From positions 62,001 to 126,000 of the forward strand of contig NZ_JABAHY010000001.1 in the NCBI RefSeq assembly GCF_012641515.1: DNA of 64,000 nt. Reading direction: 5' to 3'. Position numbers and translations under genes: made by a program. This stretch comes from Nesterenkonia sedimenti. GTDB taxonomy: Bacteria > Actinomycetota > Actinomycetes > Actinomycetales > Micrococcaceae. The notes under the pieces were generated by a model that was not told where the DNA came from, made no database searches, and saw only the letters and a program-made list of their open reading frames with translations. Below, piece by piece: positions 14,024 to 21,732 of this stretch; the first letter of the stretch is position 1, and every line of letters begins with the position of its first letter.

Positions 14024-15024
14024 TGCAGACCCACCGGGTCCTGGAAGACCTCGGCGCAGACGGGCGCAGCCGGGTGCTTGCCACATTGGCCAAGCACTTC
14101 GGCGACCTCGACTTCGCCGAGGAAATGCTCCAGGAGGCACTGGTCCAGGCACTGCGCATCTGGCCCGAACGTGGCATGCCCCGGGTCCCCGAGGCCTGGC
14201 TGACTACCGCGGCCAAGCGCAAAGGAGTCGATGCCATCCGTCGGGACCAGGCCATGGTTCTGGTCCTGGGGTTTCAAGACCGGGTGAGTGCAGGCGAAGA
14301 ACAGACCCAGGCGCGGTTAGCGCGTGTCTACGACCCACTAGATCCGGACCGGAGCGATCTCGATGCCTATATAGAGCTCGTCAAAGATGAAAATGCAGAC
14401 CAGGTACTCGACGTCGGCTGTGGCACCGGCACCCTAGCGGTCATGCTCGCGCGCAGCGGTATCCAAGTTGTGGGGTTCGACCCCGCGGCTGCTTCTGTCG
14501 ATGTCGCCCGAACTAAGACTGATTCGAATCTTGTGGAGTGGGTTATCGGGACAGCAGAGGATGTGGCCAGAGAGCCCTCCTATCTGCGCAGATTCGACGT
14601 CGCCACTATGACTGCCAATGTGGCACAAGTCTTCCTGGAAGATGCGGACTGGCATGCGACGCTGAGGAGTATTCGGCAATGCCTCAAACCTGGCGGGCTA
14701 CTCGCATTCGAAACCAGGAATCCCGAGGTGCGGGCATGGAAGAACTGGACCAAAGAAAACACCTGGCAGCGGGTGGAGATCGAAGGTGAAGGCGCCGTCG
14801 AGGAATGGAAAGTCGTTACCAAGGTCGATGGCGAACTGGTCTCTTTTGAATCGCCGACTATCTTCCACTCGGATGGCCAGCGACTTGTCTCGTATTCGAC
14901 CCTGCGTTTCCGTACAGAAGTGGTTCTGCGCCAGAACCTTGAAGAAGCAGGTTTCACCACTGTCGAATTTCAGCCCTTGCCATTTGCCCCAGAGCGATCC
15001 TGGCTGATCACGGCTCGTGCCTGA
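14023..15024 (+). CDS. ECF42 sigma region-2 fragment fused to a SAM methyltransferase
   Basis: A 333-codon frame made of two unrelated parts. Codons 1-80 are the N-terminal region 2 of an ECF42 sigma factor (FAEEMLQEALVQALRIWPERGMPRVPEAWLTTAAKRKGVDAIRRD). Region 4 and the C-terminal domain are missing. From about codon 88 it is a complete class I methyltransferase: QARLARVYDPLDPDRSDLDAY, SAM motif VLDVGCGTGTLAVMLA, acidic loop VVGFDPA, and LKPGGLLAFETRNPE. An in-frame GTG at 14284 (codon 88) could be the old methyltransferase start. The first ATG overlaps the DGPF stop, so the fused frame should be translated. Without region 4 it cannot act as a normal sigma factor. Confidence 0.8.
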   Translation: MQTHRVLEDLGADGRSRVLATLAKHFGDLDFAEEMLQEALVQALRIWPERGMPRVPEAWLTTAAKRKGVDAIRRDQAMVLVLGFQDRVSAGEEQTQARLARVYDPLDPDRSDLDAYIELVKDENADQVLDVGCGTGTLAVMLARSGIQVVGFDPAAASVDVARTKTDSNLVEWVIGTAEDVAREPSYLRRFDVATMTANVAQVFLEDADWHATLRSIRQCLKPGGLLAFETRNPEVRAWKNWTKENTWQRVEIEGEGAVEEWKVVTKVDGELVSFESPTIFHSDGQRLVSYSTLRFRTEVVLRQNLEEAGFTTVEFQPLPFAPERSWLITARA

Positions 15025-15029
15025 GTGGT

Positions 15030-15587
15030 TCAGTGGGTGATTCGGTAGTGGGTGGTGTGCAGGTTGCTCTGCTCTCCAGGAGGCGAATGGTTCACCGGGT
15101 GGAGTGAGTATTTGGTCGCGCTGCCGCTGAGCAGGCGGGTTCCCTGTCCGAGAAACAGCGGAGCGGTCGCGATGGTGACCTCATCAAGAATTCCGGCCTC
15201 TAAACACTGCCGGGCGATATCTGCTCCGATCACGTTGACCGTGCCATCGGGGCCGGCCGCTTCGCGTGCTGTGGCTATGGCATCGTCAAAAGTGTTGCTG
15301 ATAAGGAATCCAGCAGGTGGGTCCTCCACAGCACGATTGGTGAGGAGCACCTGAGGGCCATGCCATTGCCCTTCGAAGGTCCCCTCCTGTTCGGCGTCAC
15401 CGGCATGGGGGTCATCGCCGTCGAAACTCCTCCGGCCCATAAGAACTGCTGTGATGCGAGGGATGAGCGCCGAAATGATGGGATCAGGGCCATCCTCCAG
15501 ATATGGCAGCAGCCAGGACATATCGCCATCAGGGCCGGCGATGTAGCCGTCGGCAGAGGCTGTCACCGAGTAAATGAAGGCAGTCAT
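15030..15587 (-). CDS. Dihydrofolate-reductase-like (RibD C-terminal) protein D
   Basis: A 185-residue DHFR-like protein: FIYSVTASADGYIAGPDGDMSWL, VLMGRRSFDGDDPH, VNVIGADIARQCLEAGILDEVTIATAPLFLGQGTRLL. The ATG overlaps the stop of the paralogue upstream (ATGA type). It forms an operon with the DHFR-like gene at 15584 and the YCII gene at 16208, opposite the HxlR gene. It converges on the methyltransferase fusion with 5 bp between them. Confidence 0.87.
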   Translation of the reverse strand: MTAFIYSVTASADGYIAGPDGDMSWLLPYLEDGPDPIISALIPRITAVLMGRRSFDGDDPHAGDAEQEGTFEGQWHGPQVLLTNRAVEDPPAGFLISNTFDDAIATAREAAGPDGTVNVIGADIARQCLEAGILDEVTIATAPLFLGQGTRLLSGSATKYSLHPVNHSPPGEQSNLHTTHYRITH

Positions 15588-16204
15588 GCGGGAACACCTT
15601 CCTGGGGAACCTGCGGGGTGTAGGTGAGAAGTGCATTTCCACTGGGGAATGTCGTGGCGCTGGTAGTGATCAAGGGGACTCGGCGCCCAAGCCCTTCAAA
15701 AAGTTTGGTGCCCGCACCCAGTGCCACAGGGTTGATCAGAATCCGTAATTCATCGAGCAGTGCCTGCTCGAGCAACTGGGCAGCCAGGGTGGGACTGCCG
15801 AAGACTGCGATGTCGTCGTCGTGAGTTTCTTTCAGAGTGGTCACGGCATCCTTGAGGTTTTTGCCATCGACCGGTTTCGCGCCATTCCACACTGGTAGGG
15901 ACTCCGGTCGGCTGGTCACCACATGCTTGGGGGTCTCACGCATGAACTCTGCGATCTTTGGAAAATCGTTGAAGGCCGCCTCGGAGGGCCAGAAGTCAGC
16001 GAAGTGGTCATAGGTGTTACGTCCCAGAAGCATGGCTGAGACTCTGGGGTTATGGCGGGCCTCGGGATTGTTCCAGGTGAAGACTTCAGGCTCCGCAGTG
16101 CTCCAGTCGAGTCGTTTCTGTCCGTCCTCGATAAAGCCGTCCACGGAACAGACGATGAAAGCAAAGGCCTGTGAGGGGCTGCCTGGTGTTGCGTCTGTTG
16201 TCAT
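15584..16204 (-). CDS. Dihydrofolate-reductase-like (RibD C-terminal) protein E
   Basis: A 206-residue DHFR-like protein: FAFIVCSVDGFIEDGQKRLDW, MLLGRNTYDHFADFWPSE, DIAVFGSPTLAAQLLEQALLDELRILINPVALGAGTKLFEGL. It is the middle gene of the HxlR-divergent operon, with 3 bp to the YCII gene upstream and a 4-bp overlap downstream. The substrate is unknown. Confidence 0.88.
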   Translation of the reverse strand: MTTDATPGSPSQAFAFIVCSVDGFIEDGQKRLDWSTAEPEVFTWNNPEARHNPRVSAMLLGRNTYDHFADFWPSEAAFNDFPKIAEFMRETPKHVVTSRPESLPVWNGAKPVDGKNLKDAVTTLKETHDDDIAVFGSPTLAAQLLEQALLDELRILINPVALGAGTKLFEGLGRRVPLITTSATTFPSGNALLTYTPQVPQEGVPA

Positions 16205-16207
16205 GAG

Positions 16208-16528
16208 TCAGTCCATCCTCGGGTGCACGGTGGTGGAGCCATAGGCCAAATGCGGCATTCTTGCGGCCAACTGGCGAGCTTCAGCATCAGATCCCACGGC
16301 AATGGCATGCACGGCGAAGACCACCTGGGACCCGGTATGGGCTTCGGTGACACCAAGGGCGGCGGTGGCTTCATTGAGCGCCCAGCCCTCGACGAGCTGC
16401 CCGGCCTCCCGGAGCTCCTTGTCGATCTGGGCCCAGATCCGCATCTCGGCATCAAGTTCGGCTGTGCCCTCCTGCGGTCCAGTGCCGGGGGTGTACCGAT
16501 GAATCAGGACGTGTGTGGGCGAAGACAT
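16208..16528 (-). CDS. YCII-like small protein
   Basis: A 106-residue protein: THVLIHRYTPGTGPQEGTAELDAEMRIWAQIDKELREAGQLVEGWALN, then TGSQVVFAVHAIAVGSDAEARQLAARMPHL. It looks like a divergent YCII/DGPF-fold protein without the DGPF tetrad. It is the first gene of the operon divergent from HxlR. GGAGAA precedes the ATG. Confidence 0.7.
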   Translation of the reverse strand: MSSPTHVLIHRYTPGTGPQEGTAELDAEMRIWAQIDKELREAGQLVEGWALNEATAALGVTEAHTGSQVVFAVHAIAVGSDAEARQLAARMPHLAYGSTTVHPRMD

Positions 16529-16551
16529 GGGATTCTCCTCTCAGCTATCCG

Positions 16552-16566
16552 GTTGCATTATGCAAC
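16552..16566. promoter_or_regulatory. Palindrome GTTGCAT-T-ATGCAAC
   Basis: A perfect 7-1-7 palindrome 23 bp upstream of the YCII gene start (minus strand). It is a likely HxlR or promoter-linked operator for the YCII-DHFR operon. Confidence 0.55.
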
Positions 16567-16596
16567 TGGTGTGACCATCGCATCATAACTGGATGT

Positions 16597-16612
16597 AAAC
16601 TGCAAGCAGTTT
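16597..16612. promoter_or_regulatory. Palindrome AAACTGC-AA-GCAGTTT
   Basis: A perfect 7-2-7 inverted repeat 27 bp before the HxlR ATG. It probably mediates HxlR autoregulation; it shares an ACTG/CAGT half-site flavour with the neighbouring palindrome. Confidence 0.55.
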
Positions 16613-16639
16613 TAGAAAGTTTGAGGTCAGGAGATCTGC

Positions 16640-17140
16640 ATGGAGTCCGAGCACAGGTCAGGCTGCCCCATCAACCTCTCCTTGGAGGTATTGGGTGACA
16701 GCTGGTCGCTCATCGTCATCCGCGACATCATGTTCGGCAACCGTAGGCACTACCGCCAGCTGCTCAATGAGTCCGAGGAGGGGATTGCCTCCAATATCCT
16801 CAATGACCGCCTCAAGCGGCTCACCGCCAATGGGCTGGTGAGCAAGGAACCGGATCCAGCCCATAAACAGCGTCAGCTCTACAGTCTCACCGAGCAGTCC
16901 ATCCAACTTGTGCCGGTCATTGCCCAACTCGGGGCCTGGGGGAGGAAGTTCCTGCCGGTCAGCCCCGAGTTGAGTATCCGAGCCAAAGTCATGGAGGAGG
17001 GCGGGCCCCAGCTTTGGGCTGATTTCATGGATGAACTGCGCGTCATGCACCTCGGTGCGCCCCGAGGCATTGAGAAGTCTGTATTCGAGCAGTTGGAGGA
17101 GGCTTACCAGCGAGAGGTCGCAGCCCAGGACAGGGGTTAG
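16640..17140 (+). CDS. HxlR-family transcriptional regulator
   Basis: A 166-residue winged-helix regulator: CPINLSLEVLGDSWSLIVIRDIMFGNRRHYRQLLNESEEGIASNILNDRLKRLTANGLVSKEPDPAHKQRQLYSLTE, the full HxlR pattern including the N-terminal Cys (residue 9), which is often redox- or aldehyde-sensing in HxlR/HypR proteins. It is divergent from the YCII-DHFR operon with two palindromes between. AGGAG precedes ATG 16640. It probably senses a reactive small molecule. Confidence 0.9.
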   Translation: MESEHRSGCPINLSLEVLGDSWSLIVIRDIMFGNRRHYRQLLNESEEGIASNILNDRLKRLTANGLVSKEPDPAHKQRQLYSLTEQSIQLVPVIAQLGAWGRKFLPVSPELSIRAKVMEEGGPQLWADFMDELRVMHLGAPRGIEKSVFEQLEEAYQREVAAQDRG

Positions 17141-17152
17141 GTCTCCCTTGGC

Positions 17153-18433
17153 TCATGGTAGTGCGCGGGCCCCGCGCATTGGGGAGAGGCCGATGACCAC
17201 CGCTGCTGCGGTGAAGACAGCGATGATTGCCCATAGGGTTCCGTGGTATCCGATCACCCCGGCCAGTACCCCGCCGAGCAGGGCCCCGATCACCGCCATA
17301 GACCGATTTGCCGAACGCATGGTGGCATGCATCCGCCCCAGGAGATGAGCCGGGGTCACCGCCTGGCAGTAACCCATCTCATTGGGGTCCTCGAACCCCA
17401 TGCAGAAACCGTAGAGTGCTTGGGCAAAGCACAGCATGACCAGTCCCCACACCGGATCCTGCGGAGCCAGGGCCACGACAGCCCAACTCACCGGGTAGAG
17501 CATCCGGGCCGCGATCACAGCATTGCCTTCACCGATTCTGCGGCCGATCCTCGGAGCAACTAATGCGCCCAGTAACCCCGTCACGCCTGCCAGGGCTAGG
17601 GTGATGCCGTAGAGAAAGGGACTCAGTCCCAGATGTCTCAGGGCGAAGAGAGCAAAGACCGTCACCGCCGCGCTATTGGCCAGAAACCAGATATGGGTCG
17701 AAATGGCCAAGGGGGTCAATGTGCGATGCCGGTACAGAAAAGCCATACCGGCGCGGATATCCCGCCAGATACTGCGTTTGACCGCCGACGATGCCGATTT
17801 CTCCGAGGGCGTCGGGGTATCAGCGCCTGCTGGACTCGGCTTCATCCGGGCATAGAGCACCGCCGAGAGCAGATATCCCACGGAGCTGGCCATAAGACTG
17901 GCTGCTGCCCCAATAGTGCTGACCAGCCCGCCACCCAGTGGCGGACCGGAGGTCTGTGCCGCGGTCATTGACTGACCCAGCCGGGCATTGGCGCTGACCA
18001 GCTCATCGCGCCGAACAAGCGAGGGCAGCACTGGCTGCTGAGCCGCAGCCGTAAATACTCCGAAACCACCAGTGATGAACAGGGCAACTGCCACCGCGGC
18101 CAGGTTGAGACTGCCGGACCACCACAGAACGGGAATGACCGATAAGGCGATGCCACTGCCTGCTGTAGTGGCAATGAGTACCGGTTTCTTCCGCCACCGA
18201 TCGATGAGCGCACCAGCGATGAGGCCGACCAACAGATAAGGGAGGAACTGAACAGCTCGAATAACGCCGACCTCTGCCTCCGATGCGCCCAGCTCATTGA
18301 TCACCAGGGCATCGACAGCCACTGTGGTCATCGCCGCGGCGAAGAATGTCAGACTGCTGCCGGACCAGAATCTTGCGAAGGCAGGGCGGCGCAGAGGCTC
18401 CATGGGAGACGGGCTGCTCTGGTCCTGCCGCAT
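17153..18433 (-). CDS. MFS transporter
   Basis: A 426-residue major-facilitator protein with 12 predicted helices: RFWSGSSLTFFAAAMTTVAVDALV (TM1), IDRWRKKPVLIATTAG (the D-R-x-x-R/K loop 2-3 motif), a central charged loop at about 205-235, and GCPM-like end GLSPMRGARALP. It resembles the enterobactin-exporter-like (MFS_3) efflux group. ATG 18433 or 18403 may be the start. It converges on the HxlR gene with 12 bp between. The substrate is unknown; multidrug or siderophore export is typical. Confidence 0.85.
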   Translation of the reverse strand: MRQDQSSPSPMEPLRRPAFARFWSGSSLTFFAAAMTTVAVDALVINELGASEAEVGVIRAVQFLPYLLVGLIAGALIDRWRKKPVLIATTAGSGIALSVIPVLWWSGSLNLAAVAVALFITGGFGVFTAAAQQPVLPSLVRRDELVSANARLGQSMTAAQTSGPPLGGGLVSTIGAAASLMASSVGYLLSAVLYARMKPSPAGADTPTPSEKSASSAVKRSIWRDIRAGMAFLYRHRTLTPLAISTHIWFLANSAAVTVFALFALRHLGLSPFLYGITLALAGVTGLLGALVAPRIGRRIGEGNAVIAARMLYPVSWAVVALAPQDPVWGLVMLCFAQALYGFCMGFEDPNEMGYCQAVTPAHLLGRMHATMRSANRSMAVIGALLGGVLAGVIGYHGTLWAIIAVFTAAAVVIGLSPMRGARALP

Positions 18434-18473
18434 ATCCGTATCGGCGTCCTTTTCGGCACTGTGCTGAGTAGCT

Positions 18474-18971
18474 TCAGCCTACAGTTGGATCCAGCAGCTG
18501 GACCTGGGCAGCCCCGGGCTCGTTCCATCGGAACAGCACCAGATGCCAGAGGCCGGGGGCCTTCCGTGAGGGATCCACCAACCCTTGGGCGCCGCGCTCT
18601 TCGAGTTCCCGACGAACCCTCCAGGAGGATGGTTCTATCCCAGCTGCCACCAGCTGTTTCCACTCCGCAGTTGCATCTCCCAGACGGAGACCCGCCACGG
18701 CACGGCTTTCGGCATCGCGCAGGTCGAAGATTCCCGATGCCTGCACAGAGACCTCCACCAGGGTGAGCCCGGCAGAGTGCTGATCCCGGTGGGCGATCAT
18801 GGCCGCCTCAACTCCATCGGGTGTTGAACTCAAATACAGAGTCGGCTGGTCAGCCCGCGAGTACCGGCCCGGATTTCGTGAACCTGACAGGGCGTAGTCC
18901 CGGTACTGGGGGTCCACGGCACGGTAGAAGGTGCCCTCCAGCGTGATCAGAGGTAGAGGATCACTGGTCAT
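18474..18971 (-). CDS. RES-domain-like protein
   Basis: A 165-residue protein with the RES-domain opening FYRAVDPQYRDYALSGSRNPGRYSRADQPTLYLSSTPDGVEAAMIAH, including the Arg, the GRYS and the Y-L-S-S residues of this ADP-ribosyltransferase-like NAD-degrading fold. RES toxins usually have a Xre-type antitoxin gene beside them; none is seen here, and the gene is instead coupled to a methyltransferase by an ATGA overlap. It could be a non-toxin RES-fold enzyme. The longer reading to 19127 is overlap with the methyltransferase. Confidence 0.6.
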   Translation of the reverse strand: MTSDPLPLITLEGTFYRAVDPQYRDYALSGSRNPGRYSRADQPTLYLSSTPDGVEAAMIAHRDQHSAGLTLVEVSVQASGIFDLRDAESRAVAGLRLGDATAEWKQLVAAGIEPSSWRVRRELEERGAQGLVDPSRKAPGLWHLVLFRWNEPGAAQVQLLDPTVG

Positions 18972-19753
18972 GACCCAGAACCCTGTGCGGTGACCAGCAC
19001 GAGGGAACCGTCGAAGTGTGGCCTCTGGCGCAGGTATCCATACTGCTGATCCCAGTGGCCTGAATCGAGGTCCCGGCGCAGTGCCGACTCCGCTTCTGCA
19101 GTCTCCGCTTCTAAGAGGAAGCTCCACGCCGAACAGGAGCGACGCGCCGCCGGATCCAACAGCATCTCGGGCCGCCCGTAATAGGCCTCATTGAACCCAT
19201 CAGCACACTGCAGCGGTATCGGCAGGGCGGTGGTCTCAACCTCTCCGCCCAATGCCTCGGCAATGGTGCTGATCCGGGGATAGCGTTTGGCCTCGGTCTC
19301 AATGACCTTCGGGGCGTAGTGGTTCAGCCAGAACCTGTCCAGCAGCGCAGGGTCACAGGTCAAAATCACAATGGGCCCTGTAGTGACCCGGCGGATCTCG
19401 CTGAGCCCCTGATTGAGGTCCGCCCATTGATGAACGGAGAAAGTGGTCATGGCAGCATCAAAGGCCCCGTCAGCCAAGGGAAGGTTCTCGGCTGCGGCAT
19501 CCACAGCCGCCGATAGGCCCACTGGGCGCTGATCGCGCATGGCCGCAGAAGGTTCCACTGCGGTGACTCGACGGTCCCGCGGCTCATAGGAACCTGCTCC
19601 TGCCCCTACGTTGAGAACTGTCTCGGCACCGCCGAGTGCCTGAGAAATGGCCGCCTCAAATTCCGGCTCGGGGCGCCGGTAGTTCCGGTACCCCTGGCCG
19701 ATACGGCTGTAGTCGGCGTCGCCGGCCGATCCATCACGGTATTGACGCTCCAT
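18968..19753 (-). CDS. Class I SAM-dependent methyltransferase
   Basis: A 261-residue methyltransferase of the UbiE/BioC type: YSRIGQGYRNYRRPEPEFEAAI at the start, SAM loop VLNVGAGAGSYEP (about 46-58), ADGAFDAAMTTFSVHQWADLNQGLSEIRRVTTGPIVILT in the middle. AAGGA lies 8 nt before the ATG. It is translationally coupled to the RES-like gene downstream. The substrate is unknown. Confidence 0.85.
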   Translation of the reverse strand: MERQYRDGSAGDADYSRIGQGYRNYRRPEPEFEAAISQALGGAETVLNVGAGAGSYEPRDRRVTAVEPSAAMRDQRPVGLSAAVDAAAENLPLADGAFDAAMTTFSVHQWADLNQGLSEIRRVTTGPIVILTCDPALLDRFWLNHYAPKVIETEAKRYPRISTIAEALGGEVETTALPIPLQCADGFNEAYYGRPEMLLDPAARRSCSAWSFLLEAETAEAESALRRDLDSGHWDQQYGYLRQRPHFDGSLVLVTAQGSGS

Positions 19754-19875
19754 ATAGGTGATCCTTCCATGAGGGGGATATGGCAGGTAGATGAAACCTT
19801 CGGGGAGTCGCCGATGCTCACAGGGCCTAGTTGACTCCCTCTGCGTTTCAGGGAAGGGGGCTGGTAATCCGATGC

Positions 19876-19935
19876 TGAAACTTCGGGGGGAGTCCTCGGC
19901 CGGATGGGCAGCGTTTCAGCTCCCCAGAAGTTTCA
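19876..19935 (+). other. Long stem-loop upstream of argS
   Basis: The left arm TGAAACTTC-GGGGGGAG (19876-19892) pairs with the right arm CTCCCC-AGAAGTTTCA (19920-19935), with one bulged base and one mismatch, around a 27-nt loop. There is no U-tract. Its distance (about 130 bp) from argS leaves its role open. Confidence 0.55.
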
Positions 19936-20050
19936 ATCGCTGGTGTCTCAAGGGAGTGCTGGAAGCCCTTTGTGGATACTGGCATATGCGCCCACGGATT
20001 AACGCTGAGACCACCGCGCTGAGCGGCGAAGCTCAGCACCGCATAACCAT

Positions 20051-20056
20051 TAGGAT
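20051..20056 (+). promoter_or_regulatory. -10 element of the argS leaderless promoter
   Basis: TAGGAT lies exactly 6 nt before the argS GTG, and no Shine-Dalgarno sequence exists in front of that GTG. Confidence 0.65.
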
Positions 20057-20062
20057 GGACAG

Positions 20063-21721
20063 GTGACTCCTGAAGAACTCTCCGCTCTAGTCAAAACCAC
20101 TCTGACCGAGGCAGTTGCCGCAGGCGACGTCGTCCTGGATTCCATCCCAGATGAGGTGCGAGTGGAGCGACCTAAGAGTCGCGATCACGGGGACTGGGCC
20201 ACCAATATTGCCCTGCAGCTGGCCAAGAAGGCAGGAACCAACCCCCGGCAGCTGGCCGAGATCATCGCTACCCGGCTCAACGAGCATGAGGGCATCTCCG
20301 CCGTCGAGATCGCCGGACCCGGGTTCATCAACATCACCTTGGATGCCGCCGCAGCCGGCCAGCTCGCCCAGCAGATCGTTGAAGCAGGGGACAGCTACGG
20401 CCATAACGAAGCTCTGGTGGGACACACCATCAACCTGGAATACGTCTCCGCCAACCCCACCGGCCCCCTGCATATGGGCCACACCCGCTGGGCCGCCGTC
20501 GGAGACGCCATCGCCCGAGTGCTGCGTGCCTCCGGTGCCGAGCTGACCACCGAGTACTACATCAACGACGCCGGCAACCAGATGAACGTCTTCGCAGACT
20601 CCGTGCTGGCTGCCGTCCACGGCGAGCCCACCCCCGAGGGCGGCTACCCGGGCCAGTACATCCAGGACCTGGCAGCCCAGATCACTGCAGAGCGGCCCGA
20701 GATCAAGGACCTCCCCCGGGATGAGGCGCTGCCGGTGGTCCGCGAACTGGCCTACTCCGGCCAGCTGGCCCAGATCCGGAAGACCCTGGAAGATTTCCAC
20801 ATCGCCTTCGACCTGTGGTTCTCCGAGAAGACGCTGCACGACGGCGGCAAGATCGACGACGCCGTAGCGACCCTGCGCGAACAGGGGCATGTCTACGATA
20901 AGGACGGTGCGGTGTTCCTGCGCACCACCGACTTCGGCGATGACAAGGACCGGGTGCTCATCAAGGCTGATGGGGAGAAGACCTATTTCGCCGCCGATGC
21001 CGCCTACTACCTCTCCAAGCGGGAGCGCGGCTTCACCGAGAAGATCTATCTCCTCGGTGCCGATCACCACGGCTACATCGGGCGCCTGAAGGCCATTGCC
21101 GCATGTGCCGGTGATGACCCCGAGACGAACATCGAAATCCTCATCGGCCAGATGATCAGCGTCAAAGGGGCCCGGCTCTCCAAGCGCGCCGGGAACATGA
21201 TCCTGCTCGAGGAGCTCATCGAATGGCTGGGCGCCGATGCGCTGCGCTACACCCTGGCGCGCTACCCCACCGACTCGCCCCTGGATGTCGACCCCGAGCT
21301 GCTGCAGTCGAAGACTAATGACAACCCGGTCTTCTACGTCCAATACGCCCATGCCCGAGCATGCAACGCCGCGCGCAATGCCGAGGCTCATGGGGTGGAC
21401 CGCTCAAGCTTCGACGCCGGACAGCTGAGCCACGAGCGGGAAGAAGAACTGCTGGCCCACCTCGCCTCCTTCCCGAATACCGTGGCCCGAGCCGCCGAGC
21501 TGCGCGAACCCCACCGGGTCGCTCGCTATCTGGAGGACCTCGCCTCGGCCTACCACGCCTGGTACGCCAAATGCCGGATCGCCCCCAGCACCTCCGAATC
21601 CGGAGAGACCGAACCGGTCAGCGATCTGCACCGCGGCCGACTCTGGCTCAATGACGCCGCCGTCCAGGTGCTGCGCAACGGCCTGGCACTGCTGGGCGTC
21701 ACCGCCCCGGAAAAGATGTGA
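20063..21721 (+). CDS. argS: Arginyl-tRNA synthetase
   Basis: A 552-residue class Ia synthetase that charges tRNA-Arg in the cytosol. An N-terminal Add-1 domain (residues 1-95, PKSRDHGDWATNIALQLAKKAG) is followed by the HIGH-type signature ANPTGPLHMGHTRWA (about 132-146), the catalytic Rossmann domain, the KMSKS-equivalent ARLSKRAGNM (about 370-379) and a DALR anticodon-binding domain at the C-terminus. The length fits bacterial ArgRS. The GTG start has a leaderless promoter. It is the first gene of a run with lysA, an arrangement typical of Corynebacterium and Arthrobacter relatives. Confidence 0.97.
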   Translation: MTPEELSALVKTTLTEAVAAGDVVLDSIPDEVRVERPKSRDHGDWATNIALQLAKKAGTNPRQLAEIIATRLNEHEGISAVEIAGPGFINITLDAAAAGQLAQQIVEAGDSYGHNEALVGHTINLEYVSANPTGPLHMGHTRWAAVGDAIARVLRASGAELTTEYYINDAGNQMNVFADSVLAAVHGEPTPEGGYPGQYIQDLAAQITAERPEIKDLPRDEALPVVRELAYSGQLAQIRKTLEDFHIAFDLWFSEKTLHDGGKIDDAVATLREQGHVYDKDGAVFLRTTDFGDDKDRVLIKADGEKTYFAADAAYYLSKRERGFTEKIYLLGADHHGYIGRLKAIAACAGDDPETNIEILIGQMISVKGARLSKRAGNMILLEELIEWLGADALRYTLARYPTDSPLDVDPELLQSKTNDNPVFYVQYAHARACNAARNAEAHGVDRSSFDAGQLSHEREEELLAHLASFPNTVARAAELREPHRVARYLEDLASAYHAWYAKCRIAPSTSESGETEPVSDLHRGRLWLNDAAVQVLRNGLALLGVTAPEKM

Positions 21722-21732
21722 GGCAGCCTGCG

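Larger units (their letters stand above)
19754..20062. other. Gene-free leader region before argS
   Basis: These 309 bases hold no convincing reading frame. They contain a long imperfect hairpin (19876-19935), related GAAAC(C)TTCGGGG / GTTTCAG words scattered from 19793 to 19935, and a leaderless promoter abutting argS. No T-box specifier or antiterminator sequence was recognised. Confidence 0.6.

Noticed and set aside
19754-20062. T-box riboswitch before argS
   Set aside because: No specifier loop, T-box consensus or terminator/antiterminator pair was found.
20087-21391. 434-codon minus-strand frame opposite argS
   Set aside because: Gly/Val/Asp-rich shadow of a high-GC gene in the antisense frame; argS is certain and no start signal or family match exists on the other strand.
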